DNA from: AC-32 sp963719275
Lineage (GTDB): Bacteria > Actinomycetota > Thermoleophilia > Gaiellales > Gaiellaceae
DNA: 64,000 nt
Direction: 5' to 3'
Assembly (NCBI GenBank): GCA_963719275.1
Contig: CAVRBT010000004.1
Span: forward strand, 1-64,000
The notes beneath the pieces were generated by a model, which had not been told where the DNA came from, searched no databases, and saw nothing but the letters and a program-made list of their open reading frames with translations. The position numbers and the translations under genes were made by a program. Position 1 is the stretch's first letter, and each line of letters opens with the position of its first letter. This document shows positions 31,499 to 40,043 of the stretch, piece after piece.

Positions 31499-34400
31499 TC
31501 AGCCGACGACGAAGGAGCTCTTGCCGAGCAGCGGACCGTAGCGGCCGCGCTTCCGCGAGCCGCGACCAGGCCACACGTACCACGTGTACGTGCCGCGCTC
31601 GAGCCGTTGCGGCTCGCCCTTTTGGCTCCATCGCGCCGGCAGCCGGAGCCGCGCCCGTGCGGGCCACCAGCTGCCGACCTGGCGGCCGTCCACCCAGAGC
31701 TGGAAGTTGTAGTAGCGCGCTTTCTTCGCGGGCTTCCAGGCAAACACCGGCCTTGCATGGACGCGGAGATGAGCACCGTGACGCGGCGCGTACAGGACCG
31801 GGAGTGGCATCACCGACGCCGTCCGCTCCACGGTGTTCCCGGCCGGGTCCTCCGCCGTGAGCGTGTAGCGGTAGCGCACGTAGTTCTCGACCTTCCGGTC
31901 GGTGAATGCGCTGCCGGTGCCCGAATAGACGTCGCGCGAGGCGGCGCCGCCGGAGCCCGTGGAGCGTTTGATCTGGAGCTCGCTCGCGCCCGTCACGCGC
32001 CAGCGCAGTGCGACGGCGTCGTCGAGCCCCTTCAGCGAGAGCGCCGTCAACGCGGGCGCGTTCTGGTCATAGCGCAGCGCGAACGGCAGCACGCTCCCGT
32101 TGCCGGCGAGGTCGGTGCAGCCGCCGGAGAGCCGGCCGCCGGTCTCGTGCGGCCCGCCGTAGGTGAGCGAAGTGCAGGATGCGATCCCGGCCAGGAGGTC
32201 CGACGCAAACCAGCGGATCGCAAGTGGGTGGTTGTACCAGCCGTCGTGGTCGGGCGGGCGCGCCGGCGCGACGCCGAGCCCGACGGGAGCGGTCGCGTCG
32301 TAGTGGAAGTGGAACGTCGACGCAGCGGAGGCGTTGCCCGCGTGGTCGGTGCAGCCGCCGGTGCGCGCGACCGAGCCGGCGTCGGGCCCGCCGTACCGCA
32401 CTGACGTGCAGGAGGCGATCCCGGAGGTCGGATCCGATCCCGCCCACGAGATCTGCAGCGCGTGGTTGTACCAGCCGTTCGCATCGGCGGCCCGGTCCGG
32501 CGCCACGTCGGTGACCGGCGCCGTCGCGTCGTACCGGAACGAAAGCGGGGGCGGAGAGGCGCTGTTGCCCGCGTTGTCGGTGCAGCCGCCGACGGAGCTC
32601 GCGTCGGCCCTGTCAGGCCCGCTGTAGGTGATCGGCGTGCGGCAGGAGTCGATCCCGGAGGTCGCATCGGTGCCGCTCCAGCTGATCCCGACCGGGTGGC
32701 TGTACCAGCCGTCGTGGTCCGCGCTGCGGTCTGCAGTGACCGAGACCACGGGGTCGGTTGCGTCATACGAGAACGTGAAGGCCAGGGAGGTCGCGGAGGT
32801 GTTCCCCGCCACGTCCGTGCACGTCCCGCTCGTGGTTCCGTTCGCGACGTCGGGCCCGCTGTAGGTGCGCGACGTGCAGGAGTCGATCCCCGACATGGCG
32901 TCGGTTCCGCTCCAGTCGATCGCGACCGGGTGGTTGTACCAGCCGTTGTGGTCGGGCGTGCGACCCGCGCGCGTGCTGGAGACCGCGGGCCTCGTCGCGT
33001 CGTAGGAGAGCCCGAAGCCGAAGGGCGTGGAGGTGTTCCCCGCGCGGTCGGTGCACGTCCCCGTGCTGGTCCCGTTGTCGACGTCAGGGCCGTTGTACGT
33101 CCTCGAGGTGCACGACTCGACCCCCGAGGTCGCGTCGGTGCCGCTCCAGGTGATCGCGACCGCGTGGTTGTACCAGCCGTTCCGATCCGGTGCGCGCGCG
33201 GCATCTGCGTCCGTTGCGTTCGGCCTGGTCGCGTCGTAGGAGAGCTGGATCAGCCCGCTCCCGACGTTCCCGGCCTCGTCCGCGCACGTGCCGGTCGCCC
33301 TCGCCGTTGCGGAGTCCGGCCCGTTGTAGGCCGACGGCCCGCTGCAGGAGTCGATGCCCGAGGTCGCGTCGGTGCCGCTCCACGTCAGCCCGAGTGACTG
33401 GTTGTACAGCCGTTGCGGTCCGGGCCGCGAGCCGGAGTGACCGCCACCGCCGGATTTGTCGAGTCGAGGCGGGAAGGCGAGGGCGGTCGAGACGTTGCCC
33501 GCGCGATCCGTGCAAGTGCCGCTCGTGCTGCCGTTGGCGACGTCCGGGCTGCTGTAGCTACGCGAGGTACACGACTCGATCCCGGAGGTCACATCGGTGC
33601 CGCTCCAGTTGATCGCGACCGCGTGGTTGTACCAGCCGTTGTGGTCCGGCGCCCGGGCCGGCGTCGCGGTCGACGCGTTCGGCAGGGTCGCGTCGTAGGA
33701 GAGCGGGAAGGCAACCGACGCCGAGGGGTTCCCGGCCCGGTCCGTGCAGGTGCCGCTCGTGCTGCCGTTCGAGACGTCGGGCCCGCTGTAGGTGCGCGAC
33801 GTGCACGACTCGATCCCGGAGATCGGGTCGCTCCCGCTCCAGGTTACGCCGATCGAGTGGTTGTACCAGCCGTTGTGGTCCGGGGCGCGCGCCGGCGTAA
33901 CCGTCGCGCTGGGCGCGTTGTCGTCGTACGAGATCGGGAACGGGACCGACGGTGCGGTGTTTCCCGCGTGGTCGGTGCACGTCCCGCTCGTGCTCCCGTT
34001 GGCCACGTCGGGGCCGCTGTAGTTGCGGGTCGTGCACGACTCGACCCCGGAGGTCGGATCGCTCCCGGTCCAGGTGATCGTGACGGCGTGGTTGTACCAG
34101 CCGTTGTGGTCGGTGGCACGCGCGGCGGACACGGTCACGCCGGGCGCGGTGGCGTCGTACGAGATCGGGAAGCCGAGGGCAGTCGACGTGTTCCCGGCCT
34201 CGTCGATGCACGTGCCGTTCGTCGTGCCTCCTCCGACGTCCGGGCCGTTGTACGTGCGGGCGGTGCAGGAGTCGATCCCCGAGGTCGCGTCGTTCCCGCT
34301 CCAGGTGATCCCGACCGAATGGTTGTACCAGCCGCTGTCGTCGGGCCCCCGTCCCGGCACCGCGTTGGAGGCATTCGGTCGGGTGGCGTCGTAGGAGAGC

Positions 34401-34990
34401 GTGAACGGGAAGGCGGCCGAGATGTTGCCTGCCATGTCCGTGCAGGTCCCCGTCGTGCTCCCGTTGCCGCTGTCGGGACCGCTGTAGGTACGCGAGGTGC
34501 AGGAGTCGATGCCCGACGTCGCGTCGATGCCGCCCCAGTTGATGTTGACCGACTGGTTGTACCAGCCGTTGTGATCGGGCGGCCGGACGGCGTTGGCCTG
34601 CAGATTCGTCGGGGGAGTGGCATCGATCTTCAGGAGCCTCGTCGTGACGGACGTCGTGCCGCCGTCGCTCGTTGCCGAGCAGGTCCGCGTCGTGCCGGTG
34701 TTCGGGCCGTTGATCTGGATCGCCGGCTCGCAGCCGCTCGTCGAGATGATCGGCGACTCGGGGTCGCTCACCGACCAGCGCACGACGATGTAGTTGCCGC
34801 CGGCGCTGCCGCGGTACCAGTCGTGGTTCCCGGGGATCCCGTCGATCGAGGACGTCACGACCGGCGGCGTGGTGTCCGTCAGCACGCGGGCGTCGGGCGC
34901 CTGCGGGAGGATGAGGAGCACGCTGGAGGTAACGACGAGCGCGGTGTACCACGCCTTGCGCCGCAGCTGGGACCTTGGCGGCGAGATCAC
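31499..34990 (-). CDS. Large secreted repeat protein with twelve Ig/HYR-like modules
   Basis: Protein of 1163 aa with a signal-anchor (WYTALVVTSSVLLILPQAP). One divergent and eleven clear modules of about 77 aa follow. Each has PDHNGWYNH, a WSGTDATSG strand, SCTSRTYSGPD, GTCTDRAGN and SYDATxP, with two conserved Cys that could form a disulfide. After the modules come a fibronectin-like region (ALRWRVTGASELQIKRS) and a terminal beta domain (FAWKPAKKARYYNFQLWVDG, GTYTWYVWPG). It is probably an extracellular adhesin or envelope protein. Module six carries two compensating frame changes near 33407 and 33468, so its local sequence is suspect. Confidence 0.85.
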   Translation of the reverse strand: MISPPRSQLRRKAWYTALVVTSSVLLILPQAPDARVLTDTTPPVVTSSIDGIPGNHDWYRGSAGGNYIVVRWSVSDPESPIISTSGCEPAIQINGPNTGTTRTCSATSDGGTTSVTTRLLKIDATPPTNLQANAVRPPDHNGWYNQSVNINWGGIDATSGIDSCTSRTYSGPDSGNGSTTGTCTDMAGNISAAFPFTLSYDATRPNASNAVPGRGPDDSGWYNHSVGITWSGNDATSGIDSCTARTYNGPDVGGGTTNGTCIDEAGNTSTALGFPISYDATAPGVTVSAARATDHNGWYNHAVTITWTGSDPTSGVESCTTRNYSGPDVANGSTSGTCTDHAGNTAPSVPFPISYDDNAPSATVTPARAPDHNGWYNHSIGVTWSGSDPISGIESCTSRTYSGPDVSNGSTSGTCTDRAGNPSASVAFPLSYDATLPNASTATPARAPDHNGWYNHAVAINWSGTDVTSGIESCTSRSYSSPDVANGSTSGTCTDRAGNVSTALAFPPRLDKSGGGGHSGSRPGPQRLYNQSLGLTWSGTDATSGIDSCSGPSAYNGPDSATARATGTCADEAGNVGSGLIQLSYDATRPNATDADAARAPDRNGWYNHAVAITWSGTDATSGVESCTSRTYNGPDVDNGTSTGTCTDRAGNTSTPFGFGLSYDATRPAVSSTRAGRTPDHNGWYNHPVAIDWSGTDAMSGIDSCTSRTYSGPDVANGTTSGTCTDVAGNTSATSLAFTFSYDATDPVVSVTADRSADHDGWYSHPVGISWSGTDATSGIDSCRTPITYSGPDRADASSVGGCTDNAGNSASPPPLSFRYDATAPVTDVAPDRAADANGWYNHALQISWAGSDPTSGIASCTSVRYGGPDAGSVARTGGCTDHAGNASAASTFHFHYDATAPVGLGVAPARPPDHDGWYNHPLAIRWFASDLLAGIASCTSLTYGGPHETGGRLSGGCTDLAGNGSVLPFALRYDQNAPALTALSLKGLDDAVALRWRVTGASELQIKRSTGSGGAASRDVYSGTGSAFTDRKVENYVRYRYTLTAEDPAGNTVERTASVMPLPVLYAPRHGAHLRVHARPVFAWKPAKKARYYNFQLWVDGRQVGSWWPARARLRLPARWSQKGEPQRLERGTYTWYVWPGRGSRKRGRYGPLLGKSSFVVG
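32050..34590 (-). repeat. Tandem array of eleven ~231-nt coding repeats
   Basis: Direct repeats of about 231 nt encode the modules of the secreted protein. Recurrent landmarks on the plus strand are GGTTGTACCAGCCGTTG and the downstream GGCCCGCTGTAG-type segment. Copies in the middle are most alike; the first and last are most diverged, as expected for unequal recombination. Confidence 0.85.
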
Positions 34991-35064
34991 AGCTCCTCCC
35001 CCAAGAGGGTTCTTCCGCCGAGGGTACTCCTTCGCCCGACTTGTGGCAACGGCCTCGTTTGGCG

Positions 35065-35101
35065 TACCTTAGGTATCCAATGGGACTACCGCGAGGTATC
35101 C
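35065..35101. promoter_or_regulatory. Tandem dyads TACC-GGTATCC upstream of the AAA ATPase gene
   Basis: TACCTTAGGTATCC (35065-35078) and TACCGCGAGGTATCC (35087-35101) each combine an inverted TACC/GGTA pair with TCC. The AGGTATCC parts are 23 bp apart, about two helical turns. They end 11 bp before ATG 35113 and lie in the 122-bp region divergent to the repeat-protein gene, so they could be an operator for either or both. Confidence 0.55.
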
Positions 35102-35112
35102 TGTGAGACGAA

Positions 35113-36228
35113 ATGATCACCGACGTAAACCCCTTCGTTTACTCGCGCCCGATCGCGCCCGACCAGATCGTCGACCGCGACGAGGAGACGCAGTTGCTGC
35201 TCAAGAACGCGGTCGGCGGCCACTACGTGCGCCTCTACGCGCCGCGCAAGTACGGCAAGACGAGTCTGCTCCGGCGGGCGCTTGCCGACGGCGAGCGGCA
35301 GGAAGGGCTTGTCCCGGTGCTGGTCGATCTCTACGGCATCGTCTCGATCGCAGACGTCGCCGTGCGCTTCGAGCGCGCGTACGCGAAGGAGCTGCGCGGC
35401 GCGATCCGCAGCCGCGTCGAGGAGTTCCTCCAAAAAACGGGCCTCGGCCTTTCGCTCGGCGCGTTCGGGATCAGCGCGCGGCTCCAGCTCGAGCCCAAGA
35501 CCAGCCCGCTCCCGGCGTTGCACGCGCTGCTCGACCTGCCGCTGCGGCTCGAGGAGTCGGGCGGGTTCCGCGCCTACATCGCGCTGGACGAGTTCCAGGA
35601 CGTGCGCAAGGTGCCCGACCTGGACGGGATCCTGCGCAGCCACATCCAGTTCCAGGGGGACGTCGCCTCGTACGTCTTCGCCGGGTCGGAGCCCGGGCTG
35701 ATGAAGCAGTTGTTCGAGCACAAGGAGGCGCCGCTCTACGGCTCGGCCGTGCCCGTCCGCCTCGGCCGGCTGCGCGACGAGGACCTCGCGGAGTACGTGG
35801 CCGACCGCTTCCGCGAGAGCAAGCGCGCGGTCGGTGAGGCACTCAACCCACTGCTCGTCTCGGCCAAGGGGCACCCGCAGCGGGCGATGCTGCTCGCGCA
35901 CCGGCTCTGGGAGGAGGTCGAGCCGAAGGGCAGCGCCACGCTCGAGGAGTGGGAACGCGCGCACGAGGCCGCGCACGTCGAGTTGCAGCCGGAGTTCGAG
36001 GCGCAGTGGCGCGGGCTCGACACCTCCGAGCAGAAGACGCTCCGCGCAATCATTGCCGGCGACGGCTCGCCCTACCGTGCGGCGGTGCTCGAGCGGCTGG
36101 CGCTGAGCAAGACCAGCGCGCAGAAGGCCCTGCAGCGCCTGAGCTCGCGCGCCGAGATCGAAGCCGAGGGCCGCAGGCAGGCAATCGTCGATCCGCTCTT
36201 CGCCGAGTGGATCGCGGCACTGGCCTAG
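35113..36228 (+). CDS. AAA ATPase, archaeal-type/STAND-like
   Basis: Protein of 371 aa, start ATG 35113. The N-terminus NPFVYSRPIAPDQIVDRDEE is typical of this ATPase group. Walker A is APRKYGKTSLLRR, Walker B YIALDEFQDV, and a sensor-like FAGSEPGLM follows. The C-terminal region has a winged-helix-like segment (LDTSEQKTLRAIIAGDGSPY, RLALSKTSAQKALQRLSSRA). Such proteins resemble archaeal ATPases (PF01637) of unknown role, possibly regulatory or defence-related. Its stop overlaps the convergent stop of the next gene as CTAG. Confidence 0.8.
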   Translation: MITDVNPFVYSRPIAPDQIVDRDEETQLLLKNAVGGHYVRLYAPRKYGKTSLLRRALADGERQEGLVPVLVDLYGIVSIADVAVRFERAYAKELRGAIRSRVEEFLQKTGLGLSLGAFGISARLQLEPKTSPLPALHALLDLPLRLEESGGFRAYIALDEFQDVRKVPDLDGILRSHIQFQGDVASYVFAGSEPGLMKQLFEHKEAPLYGSAVPVRLGRLRDEDLAEYVADRFRESKRAVGEALNPLLVSAKGHPQRAMLLAHRLWEEVEPKGSATLEEWERAHEAAHVELQPEFEAQWRGLDTSEQKTLRAIIAGDGSPYRAAVLERLALSKTSAQKALQRLSSRAEIEAEGRRQAIVDPLFAEWIAALA

Positions 36229-37115
36229 TCGAGCAGCGCGCGCTCAAGGCCGGCGACCGCCTCGCGCTCGACGCCCACGTTGCCCTCGACCCGGCCGTAG
36301 TGCGCGAGGGCGGCGCAAAGCTGGACCGCGAGGACGCGTGCCCGCAGCAGCTGGGCCTCGTTCACGGTCCCGTACGAGTCGAGGAACGCGCGGCGACCCT
36401 CCGGCGGGACGAACGACCACAGCAGCGGCAGATCGATCGCCGCGTCGGAGCGGCAGACGTCGCCCCAGTCGATCACCCCGCTCGCCGCGCCGCCGTCGAC
36501 GAGGAGATGTCGGAAGTGGAGGTCGCCGTGGACGAGCACCGGCGGCTCGGGCGGCGGGAGCTCCTGCGCCTCCTCGAGGAGCTCCTCGACCCGCGGCGGC
36601 GCACGCCAGACGCCGAGCGGCTCGACCTCGGCGAGCTGCTCCCGCGCGAGGCTCGCTCTCCGACCCATGTCCGTGCGCTGGTTGGCATCGAGTGGCAGCA
36701 CGACGTCGAGCTCGACCGCGTGCAGCTCGCGCAGGAACCGCGCGAGGCCGAGCCCGACGTCGACCCGCGCCGCGTCGTCCAGCAGCGCGTCACCTGCCTC
36801 GACGCCCGGGAGAAGCTCGGAACCGAAGAACGGCCAGGGGAACTCCTCCGAGGGCCGGCCCACGAACACCGGCCGCGGCACCGGGAGCGGCAGCGCAGGG
36901 AGCCTCGGCAGCACCTCGAGCTCGCGTCGGAACCCCGGGATCGCGATCTCCCGGTGCGGGAACCGGAACGCGTAGCGCTCGTCGACGAGCCAGACGCTGT
37001 TGTCCCAGCCCTCGGCGAGCCGTCGCAGCGAGTGCAGCTCGAGGTCCGCGAACTGCGTGAGCAGCCGCAGCACGAGGGGCTCTTCGACCACGAGCTCGGG
37101 GGACCAGACCGGCAT
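36225..37115 (-). CDS. Aminoglycoside phosphotransferase-family protein
   Basis: Kinase-like protein of 296 aa starting at ATG 37115. The N-lobe contains SLRRLAEGWDNSVWLVDERY and FRFPHRE. The catalytic loop is LVHGDLHFRHLLVD and the metal site GVIDWGDVCRSDAAID. Standalone members of this family phosphorylate antibiotics, homoserine, choline or unknown metabolites, so resistance should not be assumed. It is convergent with the AAA ATPase and divergent from the amidotransferase-like gene by 34 bp. Confidence 0.85.
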   Translation of the reverse strand: MPVWSPELVVEEPLVLRLLTQFADLELHSLRRLAEGWDNSVWLVDERYAFRFPHREIAIPGFRRELEVLPRLPALPLPVPRPVFVGRPSEEFPWPFFGSELLPGVEAGDALLDDAARVDVGLGLARFLRELHAVELDVVLPLDANQRTDMGRRASLAREQLAEVEPLGVWRAPPRVEELLEEAQELPPPEPPVLVHGDLHFRHLLVDGGAASGVIDWGDVCRSDAAIDLPLLWSFVPPEGRRAFLDSYGTVNEAQLLRARVLAVQLCAALAHYGRVEGNVGVEREAVAGLERALLD

Positions 37116-37149
37116 GGGCCTACGGTATGCCGCGCGTAAGCTGCGCACG

Positions 37150-37872
37150 GTGCGGACACGACCGCTGATCGGCATCACGACAGACATCACCTCCGCGCGC
37201 TACGGCTCGTGGGAGGAGGTGTCCGCGCTCGTCCCGGTCGACTACGTGCGGTCGGTCGAGCGGGCCGGCGGGAGGCCGCTGCTGGTGCCGCCGAGCGACG
37301 ACGGCGTGGAGGAGACGCTCGACGTGCTCGACGCGGTGATCTTCTCGGGCGGCTCCGACCTCGACCCCGCCACGTACGGCCAGGACCCGCATCCCGAGAC
37401 GAAGGGTGTCGTCGAAGATCGCGACCGCGCGGAGCTGGCGCTGCTGCAGGCCGCGCTCGCGCGTGACATGCCCGTGCTCGCGGTCTGCCGTGGCTCGCAG
37501 GTGCTGAACGTCGCCCTCGGCGGCGATCTCGTCCAGCACCTACCAGACGTCATCGGAGACCACAAGCACAAGCACACCCCCGGCGCGTACGCAGACCACG
37601 ACGTGCATGTCGTCCCGGACACGCGGCTCGGGGCGCTGCTCGGCGACCACGCGCCGGTCAAGTCGCACCACCACCAGGGCTTCGGCCGGCTCGGCGAGGG
37701 GCTGCGCGAGTCGGCGCACGCGGAAGACGGCACACTCGAAGGGCTCGAGGATCCCTCTCGGGGCTTCGCCCTCGGCGTCCTCTGGCACCCCGAGGCCGGC
37801 GATGACCTGCGGCTCTTCGAGGCACTCGTCGCGGAAGCGCGGGACTACCGCGAGCGCCGGCGCTCCGCCTGA
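37150..37872 (+). CDS. Gamma-glutamyl-gamma-aminobutyrate hydrolase-like class I amidotransferase
   Basis: Protein of 240 aa of the peptidase C26/PuuD family, starting at GTG 37150 (RPLIGITTDI). The nucleophile is the Cys of LAVCRGSQVLNVALGG, with FSGGSDLDPATYG before it. The paired His-Glu is in GVLWHPEA. PuuD releases GABA from gamma-glutamyl-GABA in putrescine degradation; no other puu gene is near. It ends with TGA directly joined to the ATG of the sulfotransferase gene. Confidence 0.85.
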   Translation: MRTRPLIGITTDITSARYGSWEEVSALVPVDYVRSVERAGGRPLLVPPSDDGVEETLDVLDAVIFSGGSDLDPATYGQDPHPETKGVVEDRDRAELALLQAALARDMPVLAVCRGSQVLNVALGGDLVQHLPDVIGDHKHKHTPGAYADHDVHVVPDTRLGALLGDHAPVKSHHHQGFGRLGEGLRESAHAEDGTLEGLEDPSRGFALGVLWHPEAGDDLRLFEALVAEARDYRERRRSA

Positions 37873-38724
37873 ATGCGCTCGCCGGCGACGCTGATCCCGA
37901 CGATCCCCGAGCCCGCGCGCGTCGTACTCCGCAACGGCGTCTGGGCCTACGGCTGGGCCACGTCCCCGTTCCGCCCGCTGCCGGACTTCCTCGTGCTGGG
38001 TGCTCAGAAAGCCGGCACGACCGCGTTGTACGAGTACTTGCGGCGCCACCCGCAGATCACCGGCCCGTCGTGGAAGGAGGTCAGCTTCTTCGACCGGCAC
38101 TGGGCCCGCGGGGAGTCGTGGTACCGCGGCAACTTCCCGAATCTCGCGCGGACGCGCGGGAAGCTGGTCGGCGAGGCGAGCCCGAGCTACGTGTTCCACC
38201 CGCTCGCGCCGCAGCGCGTGCGGGAGCTCGTGCCCGATGCGCGGCTGATCGTGCTCGTACGCAACCCGGTCGACCGCGCGCTCTCGCAGTACAACCACGA
38301 GGTCGCGCTCGGGCGGGAGCCGCTGCCGTTCGAGGAGGCGCTTGACGCGGAGGAGGAGCGGCTGCGCGGCGAGGAGGAGCGCATGGCGGCCGACCCGCGC
38401 TACTTCAGCCGCGAGTGGTGGAGTCACACCTACAAGGCCCGCGGGCGCTACGCCGAGCAGCTCGAGCGCTGGCTGGCCGTCTTCCCGCGGGAGCAGCTGC
38501 TCGTGCTGCCGAGCGACGACCTCGGCTCGGACCCGGCGAGGGCGCATGCGCAGGTGCTCGAGTTCCTCGGCGCGCCGGCGCAGCGGCTGGACTCCTACCC
38601 GCGGGTCTACGAGCGCGACTACGAGCCGATGGGGCCGGAGACGCGTGAGCGGCTGACGGCGGAGTTCGAGGAGTCGAACCGGCGGCTCTACGAGCTACTC
38701 GGCCGCGACCTCGGTTGGCGGTAG
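37873..38724 (+). CDS. Sulfotransferase
   Basis: Protein of 283 aa. The PAPS 5'-phosphosulfate loop is VLGAQKAGTTALYEYLRRHP and the 3'-phosphate motif LIVLVRNPVDRALSQYNHE. Between them FFDRHWARGESWYRGNF is typical of the heparan/NodH-like sulfotransferase group. Acceptor unknown. ATG 37873 follows the preceding stop without a gap. Its last 30 bp overlap the convergent MFS gene. Confidence 0.9.
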   Translation: MRSPATLIPTIPEPARVVLRNGVWAYGWATSPFRPLPDFLVLGAQKAGTTALYEYLRRHPQITGPSWKEVSFFDRHWARGESWYRGNFPNLARTRGKLVGEASPSYVFHPLAPQRVRELVPDARLIVLVRNPVDRALSQYNHEVALGREPLPFEEALDAEEERLRGEEERMAADPRYFSREWWSHTYKARGRYAEQLERWLAVFPREQLLVLPSDDLGSDPARAHAQVLEFLGAPAQRLDSYPRVYERDYEPMGPETRERLTAEFEESNRRLYELLGRDLGWR

Positions 38725-39843
38725 GGCCGGCCGCCAGACCGTCAGCGCGAAGGTGGCTGCGCAGGCGACGGCGAGCAGCAGATAGGGCAGAGCGTCGCCG
38801 CCGAGCTCGGCCAGCCAGCCGCCGGCGGCAGGCCCGACCACGTTGCCCGCGGCCCAGGCGCCGTTCATCGCACCGAAGGCGAGGCCGGCTGCGATCCCGC
38901 GCCGCTCGGCCGCGTCCGTCAGCAGCGACATCCCGGGCGTGTAGAAGGCGCCGTAGGTGAGACCCGCGGCCAGGACCAGCGCCGCCACCATCGGCGGCGA
39001 CGTCGCGACCGCGAAGCAGACCGAGACGACCGCGGAGGCCACGAGCGCCACGCGGACCGGCAGCAACCGGCCGCGACGGTCGGTGAAGCGCCCGAGCAGC
39101 GGGTTGAGCAACGTCTCGATCCCGGCCGTGACGAGGAACACGGCGCCGATCGCGACGCCGCCCCAGCCGCCGTCGTGGAGCCTCAGCGGCACGAGCACGG
39201 CGACGACGCCGAAGAGCAGGGCCGGGAGTACGAGCAGCCACATGCCGCCGGCCAGCCGCCGGTCGGCGCGCCGGAAGAGCTCCGACATCGCTTGCGGCTG
39301 AGCGGGCACCCCGGGAGTCGCCGCCACCCAGGCCGCGAGGCCCGCGCCGAGCACCCCGATCCCTGCGAACGTGGCGCTCACGCCCGCGACCGTCGCAATC
39401 GCGCCGACGACCGGCCCGAGGAGCGCGCCGAAGACGGCGGCGCCCATCGTCGTTCCGATCAGCGCGCCCCGCCGCTCGCGCGGCGCCGCCGCGACGAGCC
39501 AGGCGAGGGCGCCCGCCCAGGAGAGCGCGCTGCCGATGCCCTGGAAGAGGCGCGCGGCGCCGAGCGTCCAGGCGTCGCCCGCAAACGCGAAGCCGAAGCT
39601 CGCGGCCGCGGTGATCGAGACGCCGACGAGTGCGGCGAGCCTGGGCCCGAAGCGCGCGGCCACGAAACCGCTCGGGAGCGATGCCGTCAGCACGCCGGCC
39701 GCATACGCCGCCGACAGCACGCCGGCGGCCCCTTTCGACAGCCCGTACGAGGAGACGAAGTGCGGCAACAGCGGCACGAGCGCCGCGAAAAACGTGATGT
39801 CGAGCGCCACGATCGTGCTCAGCAGGACGACGAGGCGGCGCAT
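38695..39843 (-). CDS. MFS transporter
   Basis: Integral membrane protein of 382 aa with twelve predicted helices, starting at ATG 39843. The MFS A motif is GFVAARFGPRLAAL in loop 2-3, and RLFQGIGSALSWAGALAWL contains the motif B-like Arg. A central loop (ELFRRADRRLAGG) separates the two six-helix halves, and FTDRRGRLLPVRVALV is the loop 8-9 repeat of motif A. Likely a drug or metabolite exporter of the DHA1 type. The 3' end overlaps the sulfotransferase gene. Confidence 0.85.
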   Translation of the reverse strand: MRRLVVLLSTIVALDITFFAALVPLLPHFVSSYGLSKGAAGVLSAAYAAGVLTASLPSGFVAARFGPRLAALVGVSITAAASFGFAFAGDAWTLGAARLFQGIGSALSWAGALAWLVAAAPRERRGALIGTTMGAAVFGALLGPVVGAIATVAGVSATFAGIGVLGAGLAAWVAATPGVPAQPQAMSELFRRADRRLAGGMWLLVLPALLFGVVAVLVPLRLHDGGWGGVAIGAVFLVTAGIETLLNPLLGRFTDRRGRLLPVRVALVASAVVSVCFAVATSPPMVAALVLAAGLTYGAFYTPGMSLLTDAAERRGIAAGLAFGAMNGAWAAGNVVGPAAGGWLAELGGDALPYLLLAVACAATFALTVWRPALPPTEVAAE

Positions 39844-39929
39844 TTCGCGACGGTAGCAAGCGGGTTCCCGGCGCAGATCGTGCCGCAACGCACGAGGTTC
39901 GCCTAACACTCGGTGGGTTTAGCCGTCGC

Positions 39930-40035
39930 ACCTGTCTGGAAACAGGTCGAATCGACCAGGCCACCGTGCACGTGTCCCGCGCCGCCCGCGGACGTGCCCG
40001 GAAGCGCCGACTTGGCGTCGGGCCCTAAGGAGGGG
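39930..40035 (+). promoter_or_regulatory. Structured leader before the secreted lysozyme-like gene
   Basis: The 200-bp region between divergent genes has two hairpins. One is ACCTGT (39930-39935) with ACAGGT (39942-39947). The other is a two-part stem GCCCG (39996-40000)/CGGGC (40019-40023) containing CGCC (40005-40008)/GGCG (40014-40017) with a GAAG bulge. The strong ribosome site AAGGAGGGG (40027-40035) follows at once. It could be a riboswitch-like leader; I recognise no known class. Confidence 0.35.
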
Positions 40036-40043
40036 TCTCTGCG

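Noticed and set aside
32050..34590. CRISPR array
   Set aside because: The repeat period is about 231 nt, repeats are coding, diverge gradually and have no unique spacers or cas genes.
36225..37115. Aminoglycoside resistance gene
   Set aside because: The kinase motifs are family-level only. Many actinobacterial members act on unrelated metabolites and no resistance context is present.
39930..40035. ydaO-type cyclic di-AMP riboswitch
   Set aside because: Considered because of the Rpf-like gene downstream, but the conserved ydaO core sequences are not visible.
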